Shown: positions 1-8,920, numbered from the stretch's first letter. The stretch is 64,000 bases of DNA from Ruminococcus sp. (GCA_021770655.1 JAETQO010000001.1:1-64000), one strand, 5' to 3'. A program made the numbers and translations. The notes: a model not told the origin generated them from the sequence alone.

Positions 1-1
1 A

Positions 2-829
2 GATTTTGCAAAGGTCAAGGCGGCAGGTTATAGTTTTGTTCTTATTCGGTGCAACAACTGGGATAACAAAAGAAACTGCGTTGTAAAAGATCCGCTTTTT
101 GAAACGCATTACAAAAATGCAAAGGCAGCTGGGCTTGATGTCGGCGCATATTACTATACATGGCAGACAACGGCAGCCGGTGCGAAACAGGATGCCGCTC
201 TTTGTCTCGATTACATCAAGGGCAAAACCTTTGAGTACCCTATTTACTTTGATCTGGAGTGGCAGAAAGCGTTTGCACGCGGCAAAACGGTATGCTCCGA
301 CATGGTAAAAGCTTTTTGCAATGCGCTGGAGGCGGCAGGCTATTTCGCAGGTCTGTATATCAGCCGCAGTCCGCTCCAAGCTTACATAACAAATGATGTT
401 GCAAGCCGCTATGCGCTGTGGATTGCAGAATACAACAGCAAATGCAATTACAGCGGTTCATACGGTATGTGGCAGTACAGCTCAACGGGCAAGGTCAACG
501 GCATAAGCGGTAACGTGGATGTTGATATATGCTATGTGGATTATCCCGGTATTATCAAGTCCAAAGGGCTTAACGGCTTTAAGGCAATTTCCACGGGTTC
601 ATCAAAGCCTACGCTTGACAACTCAGGCTTTAAAACTGGGGATAAATCAAATGGAGTACTTGCACTTAAGCAACTGCTTATGCTTGCAGGGTATAAACTT
701 GACAACAACGGTACGTTCGGAGACGGTACGCTAAAGGCGGTCAATGCTCTGTTGAAAAAGTGGGGCTATACTCAGAACGGTATTGCAGGAGCTAATTTTA
801 TTAAAAAGCTGTCTGCAACGATAAAGTAA
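2..829 (+). CDS. GH25 family lysozyme, 3' part (5' end outside window)
   Basis: This is a peptidoglycan muramidase of glycoside hydrolase family 25, the fold of phage and autolytic lysozymes. The frame is open from base 2, so the start lies upstream. Visible family features are the barrel strand GYSFVLIRCNN, the acidic pair in PIYFDLEW (the usual catalytic Asp-x-Glu strand) and the late WQYSSTGKV segment. After about residue 205 of the visible part there is a short linker and a C-terminal domain of about 60 residues (LALKQLLMLAGYKLDNNGTFG...) that resembles a peptidoglycan-binding repeat. The next gene starts 11 bp downstream, so the two were probably co-transcribed. It could be a prophage endolysin or a cellular autolysin; no other phage gene is visible. 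Confidence 0.85.
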   Translation, partial: DFAKVKAAGYSFVLIRCNNWDNKRNCVVKDPLFETHYKNAKAAGLDVGAYYYTWQTTAAGAKQDAALCLDYIKGKTFEYPIYFDLEWQKAFARGKTVCSDMVKAFCNALEAAGYFAGLYISRSPLQAYITNDVASRYALWIAEYNSKCNYSGSYGMWQYSSTGKVNGISGNVDVDICYVDYPGIIKSKGLNGFKAISTGSSKPTLDNSGFKTGDKSNGVLALKQLLMLAGYKLDNNGTFGDGTLKAVNALLKKWGYTQNGIAGANFIKKLSATIK

Positions 830-840
830 AGGAGTAGCTT

Positions 841-1176
841 ATGGATACAAAAGAAACATCATACAGCCAAATGGTGACGGTCACTAGACTCAACTACAGA
901 AGCGATTGCAATTTCACAGCAGGAACGATCATTGGAGTGCTTGAAGATAATACTCCGGTATATCATTCTGATGAGCTTAAAAAGGAGATAAAATACTATT
1001 TAAACAGCCGAGAAATGTTCCTTGACTGCCGTGAGCGTATGTCGGTCACAGGTTTTACGGATATTCAGAGGGCGGCTATGTTTTATGTGCTTGTAGGTAT
1101 CCTGCTTTACTTCAATATTTCTCAATCCCTCAAAACTTTGCATACATTCGTCTGCGAACCAGAACGGTATCAGTGA
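841..1176 (+). CDS. Small protein of unknown function, probably chimeric at its 3' end
   Basis: The 111-codon frame starts at ATG 841 behind a good SD (AAAGGAG). The first 75-80 residues are hydrophilic and look like a real protein, but I do not recognise the family. The last 30 or so residues (from about YVLVGILLYF) lie antisense to the end of the ABC permease relic read from the other strand. The two frames overlap convergently for 177 bp, which suggests that a deletion or insertion joined two unrelated pieces near 1080-1110 and gave both frames artificial tails. The original protein was probably longer or ended differently. It follows the lysozyme by 11 bp. Confidence 0.4.
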   Translation: MDTKETSYSQMVTVTRLNYRSDCNFTAGTIIGVLEDNTPVYHSDELKKEIKYYLNSREMFLDCRERMSVTGFTDIQRAAMFYVLVGILLYFNISQSLKTLHTFVCEPERYQ

Positions 1177-1843
1177 ATAATCCGAATCATTACTGTCGTG
1201 TGTACGGAGCAAGCCAATAATTTCAAAATCATAACCATGTGAAGAGAGAATATCTCCCACTTCAAATCCTGTATTTTCCGTTACCACCAGAACCTTATTA
1301 TGATTAATAAGATCCTCTTCTGTGTAATCTCTTCCTGAAATGATATCATATTCAAATCCTGTTTGATTTAAAAAAGCTTTGTAATCTTTTTGACCGGAAT
1401 CAAATGCGAGCGGTTCGTTTAAAATATATACACCCTCTCCCGTAATTTCAGGGAAAGCCTTTCCGTTCAGCGTAAAGCAATACATACGGGCAATACCGCT
1501 CCATTCCAGCGTATCATTTAAAAATGAATGCGGCATAGGCAGCTCCGATTCAATAAATTTATCCATAAGCTGATGATCGCATTTCAATTGGCTGTTGGGG
1601 TATTTTTCAACAAAATCATCGGTCGTACAGTCATCTATATCTGAAAAAGTGTTAAGGGTATATGTTGCCAGATACCATTTCTCCGTAAATACATCTTCGA
1701 TATTTTCTGTGACATTTTTTGTAGCTATAAAAAGCATGGCAAGAAATGACAATACCATGGTGACAACTATGATGACGATATATTTTAAATATATCGTCAT
1801 CCAGTCATGCAGCATACTTTTTATCAAAAAAAATAAATTTCAA
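1095..1843 (-). pseudogene. ABC transporter permease (FtsX/MacB-like), 5' part only, frameshifted start
   Basis: Read on the minus strand this encodes one N-terminal membrane helix (residues about 15-35) and an extracytoplasmic domain of the MacB/FtsX periplasmic-core type. The C-terminal membrane segments of the family are missing, so it is 3' truncated; codons below about 1095 run into the neighbouring gene. The open frame begins at a TTG at 1827 without an SD. A GGAGG lies further up, followed by a TTG at 1843 in another phase. A run of eight A on the plus strand (1826-1833) separates them, and removing one base would join the frames as MKFIFLIKSMLHDW. I infer a frameshift plus truncation. 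Export of the adjacent secreted protein is possible but unproven. Confidence 0.6.
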
Positions 1844-1932
1844 TGCTGATTTTTTCCTCCGTCAATGATTATATCTGCAAACAGATGCGCGGTAAAGACA
1901 TTAACCTGTGATCATGAGATGCTATCTTAATA

Positions 1933-2468
1933 TTATTTGACATCAAGAGTTGCTGATATATTGGTATTGTTTATTTTTGAATTCGTCGATGTTGCTTTAA
2001 AACGGGCATAAGTATCTGTGTTGCTGGATCCGGTTACTGAAAACTCCGATGATGCGATCTTGGTTATATTAAGAACCTGTTTAGATGATTTGTTGGAAAA
2101 ATTAATTGTTTTTACCTTTTGAAACTTAACTTGCCCTTGATGAACCAAATCGAACTCAACAGAAACAGAGCCACTGCCCGAATTTGTCGGAATTGTTATT
2201 GAAAAATATGGAGTCGCTTTCGCTTTGGTATAGCCCAAATTATACGTATAATGAATCGAATCCACATAGCTGTCGGTATTGGGACGCAGAGCCGAACTCG
2301 GAGTGAAAGTATTAGTATATGATGAAGCTGTTGCCGAAACGTAATAAGGCATTTCCAGCAAAATCGAGTTGTTATCATTATAAATGCTCTCTGCTCTTAC
2401 ATTTATACAGAATGCGGATGCCAACATGATAGAACGCTGATAGTTGAAAGTCTTTTAATAAATTTCAT
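1933..2468 (-). pseudogene. Secreted protein of unknown function, frameshifted within its signal peptide
   Basis: The long minus-strand frame (ATG at 2427, 164 codons) starts inside a signal sequence and has no SD. An ATG at 2466-2468 has a strong SD (AGAGGAGG at 2477-2484) and encodes MKFIKRLSTISVLS before running into another frame and stopping. The two starts are 41 bases apart, so one base is missing. Restoring it gives a typical signal peptide, MKFIKRLSTISVLS followed by MLASAFCINVRA, cleaved before ESIY. The mature part, about 150 residues, is rich in Ser, Thr and Asn and predicted beta-strands, like a secreted surface or bacteriocin-like protein, but I cannot name a family. It lies upstream of, and in the same direction as, the permease relic. 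Confidence 0.65.
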
Positions 2469-2860
2469 AGATGAATCCTCCTCTAAATTATATCACTGAC
2501 ATAAAAAATATCAATTTAATTTCCTGTATTTAAATAGTTTTCGTGTGCTTACACAAATCAGATTATGCGTTTTTGTATAACATTTTAATTCTGCATTGGA
2601 ATCGCCCTGCCCTTCTGCGTAAAGCTTTTATATTAACAAGAAACTTCATTGGCATATGCTGTAATAGTTTCATGGTTTGCGCCACAATATACCTTGGCAA
2701 CTGTCTTTACTCGATATGTACCGCTGAGTTGACGACATTCTTTGAATATCCTGCAGAACTGAAAGAAAAATTTTTCAAAACCTATTGCCAAGCTGATAAA
2801 AATATTGTATAATTGTTAAAGACATATCGTCAAATAAAATCTGAATGAGGAGAATGGAAA
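2469..2860. other. 392-bp intergenic region before glyA
   Basis: AT-rich spacer between the minus-strand relic gene and glyA. It holds the glyA promoter at 2785-2813 and the SD of the relic gene at 2477-2484. An 89-codon plus-strand frame at 2543-2812 has no SD, runs through the promoter and looks like chance. I see nothing else I can support here. Confidence 0.6.
2785..2813 (+). promoter_or_regulatory. Sigma-A promoter of glyA
   Basis: A -35 box TTGCCA (2785-2790), a 17-bp spacer and a perfect -10 TATAAT (2808-2813), about 47 bp before the glyA start codon. No riboswitch or attenuator is apparent in the short leader. Confidence 0.8.
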
Positions 2861-4108
2861 ATGAAAATGCTTGATACAATTGGATTTGTTGAAAACGTTG
2901 ATAAAGAAGTCGGCGAGGCTATGAATTCAGAGCTTGCCAGACAGAGAAGAAATCTTGAGCTTATCGCAAGCGAAAATATTGTTTCACCTGCAGTTATGGC
3001 GGCTATGGGTTCAGTGCTTACGAATAAATACGCTGAAGGCTATTCCGGAAAAAGATACTACGGCGGCTGCGAATGTGTTGACGTTGTGGAGAATATCGCT
3101 ATTGAAAGAGCCTGCAAGCTTTTCGGCGCAAAGTATGCGAACGTTCAGCCTCATTCAGGCGCGCAGGCTAATACTGCCGTTTATTTTGCTTTGATCAATC
3201 CGGGGGATACCGTAATGGGCATGAGCCTTGCAGACGGCGGTCATCTTACGCACGGTTCTCCTGTAAATATTTCAGGTAAGTATTATAACTTCGTTTCTTA
3301 CGGTCTTACCGATGACGGCTTTATCGATTACGATGCTCTTGAAAAGCAGGCTAAGGAAGTTAAGCCAAAGCTCATTGTTGCAGGCGCTTCCGCTTATCCG
3401 AGAGTAATTGATTTTGAAAGAATTTCTAAGGTCGCTAAGGAAGTCGGCGCATACTTTATGGTAGATATGGCTCATATTGCCGGATTGGTGGCTTCGGGTC
3501 AACATCCTTCCCCTGTTCCTTATGCAGACATTGTTACAACTACTACTCATAAGACGCTCAGAGGTCCGAGAGGCGGTATGATACTCACTAATGACGAGGA
3601 GCTTGCAAAGAAGATAAACAAGGCGATTTTCCCCGGCACACAAGGCGGTCCTCTTATGCACGTCATAGCCGCTAAGGCAGTTTGCTTTGGAGAGGCTCTT
3701 AAGCCGGAATTCAAGTCATACGGCGAGCAGATCGTTAAGAATGCTCAGGCTCTTGCAAAGGGACTTCTCGACAGAGGTTTCAACCTCGTTTCCGGCGGAA
3801 CTGATAATCACCTTATGCTCGTTGATCTCAGACCTTTCCACATTACAGGAAAAGAGTTTGAAAAGAAACTTGACGAGGTTTATATTACTGTCAACAAGAA
3901 CGCTATTCCGAATGATCCTGAAAAGCCGTTCGTAACAAGCGGCGTAAGAATCGGTACGGCGGCTGTAACCACAAGAGGTCTCGTAGAAGAGGATATGGAC
4001 GTTATAGCAGAGTGCATGTATCTTACTGCTAAGGATTTTGACAGCAAGGCGGACGAGATCAGAGCAAAGGTTACAGAGATCTGCAAGAAATATCCGCTGT
4101 ATGAATAA
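2861..4108 (+). CDS. glyA: Serine hydroxymethyltransferase
   Basis: PLP enzyme interconverting serine and glycine while moving a one-carbon unit to or from tetrahydrofolate; cytosolic, and the main source of one-carbon units for purines, thymidylate and methionine. It has 415 residues, the usual bacterial length. The sequence shows the SHMT signatures SENIVSPAV near the N-terminus, YAEGYPG-like [13 protein letters not shown], and the PLP lysine in [14 protein letters not shown] (Lys about 231). The start ATG has a GAGGAG SD 8 bases upstream and an own promoter at 2785-2813. It appears monocistronic, since only a broken GNAT gene follows. Confidence 0.98.
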   Translation: MKMLDTIGFVENVDKEVGEAMNSELARQRRNLELIASENIVSPAVMAAMGSVLTNKYAEGYSGKRYYGGCECVDVVENIAIERACKLFGAKYANVQPHSGAQANTAVYFALINPGDTVMGMSLADGGHLTHGSPVNISGKYYNFVSYGLTDDGFIDYDALEKQAKEVKPKLIVAGASAYPRVIDFERISKVAKEVGAYFMVDMAHIAGLVASGQHPSPVPYADIVTTTTHKTLRGPRGGMILTNDEELAKKINKAIFPGTQGGPLMHVIAAKAVCFGEALKPEFKSYGEQIVKNAQALAKGLLDRGFNLVSGGTDNHLMLVDLRPFHITGKEFEKKLDEVYITVNKNAIPNDPEKPFVTSGVRIGTAAVTTRGLVEEDMDVIAECMYLTAKDFDSKADEIRAKVTEICKKYPLYE

Positions 4109-4150
4109 CCTGTAATTAACGTTCAGGCAGACTGATGGTAACGATCCGGT

Positions 4151-4567
4151 TTTATAGAGTTCAGTAATAAAATTGAGGAATGTTTCAACGAGCTTGTGGG
4201 CGGAGAGCAGAATCGTAAAAGCTTTATACCATAAAATGCTCTCAGCAGTATACACGATGTGCTTATTGCTTATGTTAACGGCAAAGCTGTGGGCTGTGCA
4301 AGCTTTAAGGAATACAGCGTAAATACTGCGGAGATCAAAAGGGTGTACGTTGACATAGCATTCCGCAGATTGGGTATTGCAAAGCAGTTAATGAAAAAGC
4401 TTGAAACTACGGCGTCGGCGAAAGGTTACGGAAGATTGATTTTGCAGACCAGAGAAGCCTGTGCGGAAGCTGTTGCATTATACGAATCTATAGGTTATCG
4501 CTGTATTGATAATTATGAGCCGTATGTAAATACGCCGCTTGCAGTTTGTTATGAAAAGATTTTATAG
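4151..4567 (+). pseudogene. GNAT family N-acetyltransferase, inactivated
   Basis: The only open piece begins at GTG 4259 and lacks an SD; it encodes the C-terminal 102 residues of a GNAT acetyltransferase with the acetyl-CoA motif as RRLGIAKQLMKKLE and the usual ESIGY turn. Reading the same frame upstream continues the family sequence (FSNKIEECFNELVGGEQN, then RKSFIP), meets TAA at 4232-4234, then resumes as NALSSIHDV. Homologues generally have an aromatic residue in a similar YIPYN-type stretch, so a single Tyr-to-stop change is likely. Further upstream (before about 4151) the frame is closed again and the N-terminus is lost. The gene appears dead, although residual translation from GTG cannot be excluded. 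Confidence 0.7.
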
Positions 4568-4571
4568 TACG

Positions 4572-4600
4572 AAAGACCTGCTTATTTGGCAGGTCTTTTT
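4572..4600 (+). terminator. Rho-independent terminator after the GNAT relic
   Basis: Ten-bp inverted repeat AAAGACCTGC / GCAGGTCTTT with a 7-base loop, followed by a T-rich stretch. Confidence 0.85.
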
Positions 4601-4624
4601 GTGTTTTGATGAGGTAATTACCTG

Positions 4625-4653
4625 TTGAAATCTGCGGAAAACTATGGTATAAT
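4625..4653 (+). promoter_or_regulatory. Sigma-A promoter of the 4728 gene and rarA
   Basis: TTGAAA (4625-4630), 17-bp spacer, TATAAT (4648-4653). Transcription would begin near 4660, at the left arm of an imperfect hairpin (4659-4699). Confidence 0.85.
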
Positions 4654-4658
4654 GTATT

Positions 4659-4699
4659 TATACAACATCACTTAACTTTCGTGTGCGGTGTTGCATATA
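4659..4699 (+). repeat. Imperfect palindrome in the 5' leader, related to the 100-bp repeat at 56949
   Basis: TATACAACATCAC faces GTGCGGTGTTGCATATA across a short loop. The right arm shares the 12-mer GTGCGGTGTTGC with the right arm of the palindromic element at 56949-57048, so it may be a degenerate copy. If transcribed, it would form a stem between the promoter and the SD of the next gene. Confidence 0.45.
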
Positions 4700-4727
4700 C
4701 AAAAAATAATTTTAAGGAGCGGATTTT

Positions 4728-5018
4728 ATGGAAGAATTTCTGAAAAATTTTGTTCTCGAAGAGGTAAACAGCGTGACCTATGAGGATTTGTGGAATTTTG
4801 TAAGATCAAACTCCATTTGCAGGGGAACCTATGAGGGTCAAAACCACATAGTAATGAAAATTTCATCTACGCAGTTTATAATCTATCAACTGAATATCGG
4901 AATGGAAAATACAAAATGCCAGCCTGCGCTTGTAGTGGCCAAAAACTATCTGCTCAAGAAAATCAACAGCAGAGCTTACGAACTTAAACTGCCGGATATT
5001 CAGAACATTTTAGACTAG
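4728..5018 (+). CDS. Conserved small protein of unknown function
   Basis: A 96-residue soluble protein that I cannot assign to a family. It has an SD (AAGGAG) 9 bases before ATG and a strong promoter at 4625-4653, so it is probably expressed. The N-terminal half is acidic and predicted helical (MEEFLKNFVLEEVNSVTYEDLWNFV); the C-terminal half is mixed and slightly basic. There is no signal peptide, membrane segment or cysteine cluster. It is the first gene of an operon with rarA (10-bp gap) and the M50-like protein, so a link to replication-fork repair is possible but unsupported by motif. Confidence 0.75.
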   Translation: MEEFLKNFVLEEVNSVTYEDLWNFVRSNSICRGTYEGQNHIVMKISSTQFIIYQLNIGMENTKCQPALVVAKNYLLKKINSRAYELKLPDIQNILD

Positions 5019-5028
5019 GAGAATAGAA

Positions 5029-6300
5029 ATGGGAGTGCCGTTGGCGGAAATAATTAGACCTAAAACTCTTGATGATATTGTGGGACAGTCACATCTGCTT
5101 GGTAAAGATAAGCCTTTGAGGAGAATAATCGAAAGCGGTAAGATACCAAATATGATTTTTTACGGCCCATCCGGTATCGGAAAGACCACCGTTGCAAGAA
5201 TGATTGCCGAGAATGCGCATATGACTATGCACAAGCTTAACGGAACGTCGGCTTCGATAAGCGATATAAAACAGATAGTTGCCGAAACAGATACGTTCAG
5301 CGGAATAAACGGGATACTGCTTTATCTTGACGAGATACAGTACCTTAATAAGAAACAGCAGCAGTCTCTGCTTGAATATATTGAGAACGGAAAAATCACT
5401 CTCATTTCTTCGACAACGGAAAATCCTTATTTTTATGTATATAACGCTATCATAAGCCGTTCTACCGTCTTTGAGTTCAAGCCGTTGACATCTGATGAGA
5501 TAATGCCGGCAATAAAACGTGCTTTTCAGATCATGGCAGATGAGTTGGGATTAAAGCTTCGTCTGGAAAACGGAGTTCTCGAGCATATCGCTAAGGGCTG
5601 CGGCGGAGACGTAAGGAAATCTATCAACACTGTGGAGCTATGTATACTTTCCGCAGATAACGACGGTGAATGCTTAACTGTAAGACTTGATAATGTCAAG
5701 CTTCTTACTCAGCGCAGTAATATGCGCTATGACCGCGACGGCGACCAGCATTATGATATTTTGTCTGCTTTGCAGAAATCAATAAGAGGTTCGGACGAAA
5801 ACGCCGCTATACATTATGCCGCAAGACTGATTGAAGCCGGCGACATTATTTCACTCAGCAGGCGCCTGCTCGTTATCGCCAGCGAGGACGTGGGAATGGC
5901 ATATCCGCTGGCAGTACCGATAGTGAAAGCCTGTGTTGACAGTGCAATGCAACTGGGACTTCCGGAGGCAAGGATACCGCTTGCGGAGGCTGTAGTTCTG
6001 CTGGCGACTGCGCCCAAATCCAATAGTTCTTATCTTGCAATGGACGCAGCTCTTGCAGACCTTAAAAACGGTGATGTCGGAGATTTTCCCCGTGCACTGC
6101 AAAATAAGCATTTTGACGGAGAGGGCGCCGCCGAGAGAGGACAGCACTATCTTTATCCTCATGATTATCCTAATCACTGGGTAAAACAGCAGTATCTGCC
6201 GGATAAGCTTAAGGGCAAGATCTACTATAACTATGGAGAAAATAAAAATGAGCAGATTGCGAAAAAATACTGGGAGAAAATTAAAGGGGAATTAAAATGA
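5029..6300 (+). CDS. rarA: Replication-associated recombination protein A (RarA/MgsA AAA+ ATPase)
   Basis: Clamp-loader-like AAA+ ATPase that acts at stalled forks and single-stranded gaps, related to eukaryotic Mgs1/WRNIP1. It has 423 residues, the family length. Walker A is GPSGIGKTT at residues 46-54 and Walker B is the LYLDEIQ segment, followed by KKQQQSLLEYIENG, where many homologues have a NKAQQD-like stretch. The sensor region is STTENPYF. The C-terminal helical domain carries the typical SEDVG-like ASEDVGMAYP and the YPHDYPNHWVKQQYLP stretch. It starts 10 bp after the preceding gene behind AGGAGA and overlaps the next gene by 4 bp (ATGA), showing translational coupling. Confidence 0.95.
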   Translation: MGVPLAEIIRPKTLDDIVGQSHLLGKDKPLRRIIESGKIPNMIFYGPSGIGKTTVARMIAENAHMTMHKLNGTSASISDIKQIVAETDTFSGINGILLYLDEIQYLNKKQQQSLLEYIENGKITLISSTTENPYFYVYNAIISRSTVFEFKPLTSDEIMPAIKRAFQIMADELGLKLRLENGVLEHIAKGCGGDVRKSINTVELCILSADNDGECLTVRLDNVKLLTQRSNMRYDRDGDQHYDILSALQKSIRGSDENAAIHYAARLIEAGDIISLSRRLLVIASEDVGMAYPLAVPIVKACVDSAMQLGLPEARIPLAEAVVLLATAPKSNSSYLAMDAALADLKNGDVGDFPRALQNKHFDGEGAAERGQHYLYPHDYPNHWVKQQYLPDKLKGKIYYNYGENKNEQIAKKYWEKIKGELK

Positions 6301-7424
6301 CAAAAAATAAAAAGGAACTTAAAGCTACCCAGATAGTCGGAGGGGCTGTGGGCGCCGTTATAGGCGCTGTCGGGGGATTTTCACTAATGGTTTGTGTGGA
6401 TAGGCTGGCGGCAGAAGGAAACAAGGGTTCTGCAATTGTCGCTGCGTCGCTGGCGTTTATTTTGTTTGCATTATTCTATATGGTTGGTCTGATAATCCAC
6501 GAAGCCGGACATCTTGTTTTCGGTCTTGCAACCGGATATAAGTTCCTTTCTTTCAGAATAGGTTCTTTTACTGTCGTGAAAGAACATGGTAGGCTGGTTC
6601 AAAGAAAATTTACTATCCCGGGTACAGCAGGGCAATGTCTTATGACTCACGAATCGGTTGAAAATCCGGAAGATATGCCGTATTTCTGGTATCATTTCGG
6701 CGGAGGATTTTTCAACATCATATGCGCGGTTATCGGTTTGCTGGGGTATATCGCTTGTGAAAATAAATATGCCGAAGTGATTTTTGTATTGTTCTGCGGT
6801 GTTTCGGCTTTACTTGCACTTATGAATCTGATACCTCTGAATATGGGGGTTCCCAACGACGGCTATAATATTTATCTTCTTCATAAATCTGCGCTCAACA
6901 GAAAGCTGATTTTCAACAGTCTTGTTATCAACGGTATGCAGTACGAAGGCACAAAATTAAGGGATATGCCTGATGAGCTTTTTGAAGGCGCTGATGCTCA
7001 TGGCGGCATTTATGAAACCTCGATAGCCTGCATAGCGGCGTCCCAAAAACTTGACAAGCATGATTTTCAAGTGGCGAAGATTTTGTTTTTGAAGCTTTTG
7101 GATAATGAAAGTCTTCTAGAACTTTACAGAAATGAATGTAAATGCGAGCTTATGTTTACAAGAATAGTTACCGGCGACAGCAGAGAAGAGGCAGAAGAAT
7201 ATTATGATAAGGCGTTAAAACAGTACATAAACGTTACAGGTAAAACCTACATAATGAGAAAACGTCTTATGTTTGCGTACTATCTTATCATAGAAAAGGA
7301 CAGAGAAAAGGCACAGCTTGAATATGATAAGGCTGTACAAATGAACAAAACATATCCGTGCAGAGGAGAATATGACTCTGAAATGGAGCTTATAGAGTAT
7401 GTTCGTGAAAATTTTTCGGAATAA
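6297..7424 (+). CDS. Membrane-embedded zinc metallopeptidase-like protein (M50/site-2-protease fold)
   Basis: A 375-residue integral membrane protein. Hydrophobic segments lie at about 15-35, 48-70, 137-155 and 158-182. The zinc motif HEAGH is at residues 68-72, and the third-ligand region NLIPLNMGVPNDG (Asp about 188) matches the M50 pattern. The C-terminal 180 residues are soluble, charged and helical, perhaps TPR-like (DREKAQLEYDKAVQM). Homologues in this group are uncharacterised membrane proteases or protease relatives; the substrate is unknown. It is coupled to rarA by a 4-bp overlap and is the last gene of that operon before a bidirectional terminator. Confidence 0.8.
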   Translation: MTKNKKELKATQIVGGAVGAVIGAVGGFSLMVCVDRLAAEGNKGSAIVAASLAFILFALFYMVGLIIHEAGHLVFGLATGYKFLSFRIGSFTVVKEHGRLVQRKFTIPGTAGQCLMTHESVENPEDMPYFWYHFGGGFFNIICAVIGLLGYIACENKYAEVIFVLFCGVSALLALMNLIPLNMGVPNDGYNIYLLHKSALNRKLIFNSLVINGMQYEGTKLRDMPDELFEGADAHGGIYETSIACIAASQKLDKHDFQVAKILFLKLLDNESLLELYRNECKCELMFTRIVTGDSREEAEEYYDKALKQYINVTGKTYIMRKRLMFAYYLIIEKDREKAQLEYDKAVQMNKTYPCRGEYDSEMELIEYVRENFSE

Positions 7425-7436
7425 TAGATATAACAA

Positions 7437-7474
7437 ACAAGCGGCCGGTGCATAAATTTGCATCAGCCGCTTGT
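7437..7474. terminator. Terminator between convergent genes
   Basis: Inverted repeat ACAAGCGGC / GCCGCTTGT with a partly paired loop, between the 3' ends of the M50-like gene and the S1-domain gene. A-rich and T-rich flanks on both sides suit termination from either direction. Confidence 0.7.
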
Positions 7475-7552
7475 TGTTAAACCGCACCGGCATATGTTTT
7501 CATGAATGTGACAAAATCGAAGAATCTTATAGCCGCATATCTGAACGTTTGC

Positions 7553-8470
7553 TTAAAACTCAGATATGATATTTTTCTCGCATTGATTGGTAGAATATAC
7601 CCATTTGTCTATTTTTCCGCTGTTTATGAAGTAATTGATTTTTGACGGAAAAACGCTGTTTTCAAAAACATCTACAATAATTAGCTTGACTTTCATTTTT
7701 TCGGGAATAAGAGCCTTTATGTAAACGCTTGCCGCTTGACCTACAAATACGTTCTCACGCGGTTCTGCAAGTCCTGCCAGATTCGGCGTAAGTTCGATAA
7801 AAATGCCGTATGATTCAACGGAACGTACTATTCCTCCTACAGTTTCGCCTGCCGAAAACAAAGCTGCGTTTTCTTCCCATGTTCCTAAAAGCTCCTTGTG
7901 TGAAAGACAAACACGATCGCCCTCATTGGTTTTTACAACCGCATAGATGTCCTGTCCATTGAAAAATCGGTCGTTCGGGTGAGATATCCTCGATACCGAT
8001 ATTGCGTCAATGGGAATCAGAGAGGGAAGTCCACACCCTATGTCAACAAAGCATCCGAAAGGTTCAAGATGCGTTACTTTTGCAGGGATCACATCTCCCG
8101 AAGAAAGCCGGGATACATAGTTTTCGAGACATTCTTCCTGCGCAAGCCTTCTTGAAAGCGTGCATACGGTTCCGTTTACTCCCGTTTCTATATTCAATAC
8201 CTTAAAGCACACCGTCTTGTTTACTCTTGAAAGCAGGGCGATGTCTTTTGTCATGCCTTCTTTTATGCCTATCGCACCTTCTGTTCGCGGAATAATACCC
8301 TTTCCGAATGGAAACTCCACGATGAGATTGTGTTCGCTGTCGCATAATACGGCGTGACCTTCAAGGATAATTTCATGCGCCATAGCTTCAGCTATTGTGC
8401 GTTCATTTTGCAGATAGTACCTGTTTTCGTTTGAGTTGAATATCTTTCCTTCAGGTAAATACTTTTTCAT
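7553..8470 (-). CDS. S1 RNA-binding domain protein
   Basis: A 305-residue cytosolic protein, probably binding RNA or ribosomes. Two S1 OB-fold repeats are visible: one around residues 120-190 with PAKVTHLEPFGCFVDIG and LCLSHKE-like VCLSHKELLGTWEEN, the other around 190-265 with GGIVRSVESYGIFIEL. The N-terminal 110 residues resemble a further degenerate S1-like segment. It is shorter than ribosomal protein S1 and resembles the S1-like paralogues of Clostridia. I place the start at ATG 8470 (MKKYLPEG) because GGAAAGAGG lies 7 bases upstream; an upstream in-frame ATG at 8551 has no SD. It is monocistronic and convergent with the rarA operon. Confidence 0.85.
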   Translation of the reverse strand: MKKYLPEGKIFNSNENRYYLQNERTIAEAMAHEIILEGHAVLCDSEHNLIVEFPFGKGIIPRTEGAIGIKEGMTKDIALLSRVNKTVCFKVLNIETGVNGTVCTLSRRLAQEECLENYVSRLSSGDVIPAKVTHLEPFGCFVDIGCGLPSLIPIDAISVSRISHPNDRFFNGQDIYAVVKTNEGDRVCLSHKELLGTWEENAALFSAGETVGGIVRSVESYGIFIELTPNLAGLAEPRENVFVGQAASVYIKALIPEKMKVKLIIVDVFENSVFPSKINYFINSGKIDKWVYSTNQCEKNIISEF

Positions 8471-8687
8471 TTTATGCCTCTTTCCCCACAGTTTGTTTTG
8501 ATTTTTGCAGGATCTCTGTGGAAAATCCATGCAGTTGTTAATAGTTTGCACATATTTAATTTGGATGATTTGTGCATTCTTCTTTTGGATTACAGTTAAT
8601 TAGTATTCAAATTGCTGTGATTTTAGTACAAACAGCCTGAAAACAGAGAAAATTTATAAACAAAAATCAAAAATTAAATAAAAAAGC

Positions 8688-8716
8688 TTGACAAACGACA
8701 ATATGTGTGTTACAAT
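8688..8716 (+). promoter_or_regulatory. Sigma-A promoter of the wall-hydrolase gene
   Basis: Perfect -35 TTGACA (8688-8693), 17-bp spacer, -10 TACAAT (8711-8716). It lies about 120 to 240 bp before the possible start codons, so the transcript has a long leader. Confidence 0.85.
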
Positions 8717-8724
8717 GATGTAGT

Positions 8725-8771
8725 AATTTGTAATCAATCTGTAACTTTCTTAAACGCTATCGTTACAAATT
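8725..8771 (+). repeat. Inverted repeat in the leader of the wall-hydrolase gene
   Basis: Perfect 9-bp arms AATTTGTAA (8725-8733) and TTACAAATT (8763-8771) directly downstream of the -10 box. In RNA they would enclose a 29-base loop. I could not match the leader to a named riboswitch. Confidence 0.5.
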
Positions 8772-8920
8772 GAAACATATTATAAATCAACCGTAATAAA
8801 TATTAAGTAGCGTGCCAATGGAATTTTTAATTCCCAATGTACTGTTATTATCGGGCGCTAATTAAACGAAAGGGTGTGAAACGGCATTTCCGCGATGAGT
8901 TTGGAAAAGCCAGATTATTA

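Noticed and set aside
2..829. Prophage at the left edge
   Set aside because: A GH25 lysozyme alone does not prove a phage; no holin, tail or integrase gene is visible.
2672..2690. HGLRH-like string suggesting a tyrosine-integrase relic
   Set aside because: Stop codons lie directly upstream in the same frame and no other integrase motif follows; likely chance.
2543..2812. 89-codon plus-strand frame before glyA
   Set aside because: No SD, unusual composition (many Cys and aromatic residues), and it overlaps the glyA promoter.
8837..8920. c-di-AMP riboswitch before the wall hydrolase
   Set aside because: Short stretches resemble parts of it, but the conserved core could not be found; not enough to call.
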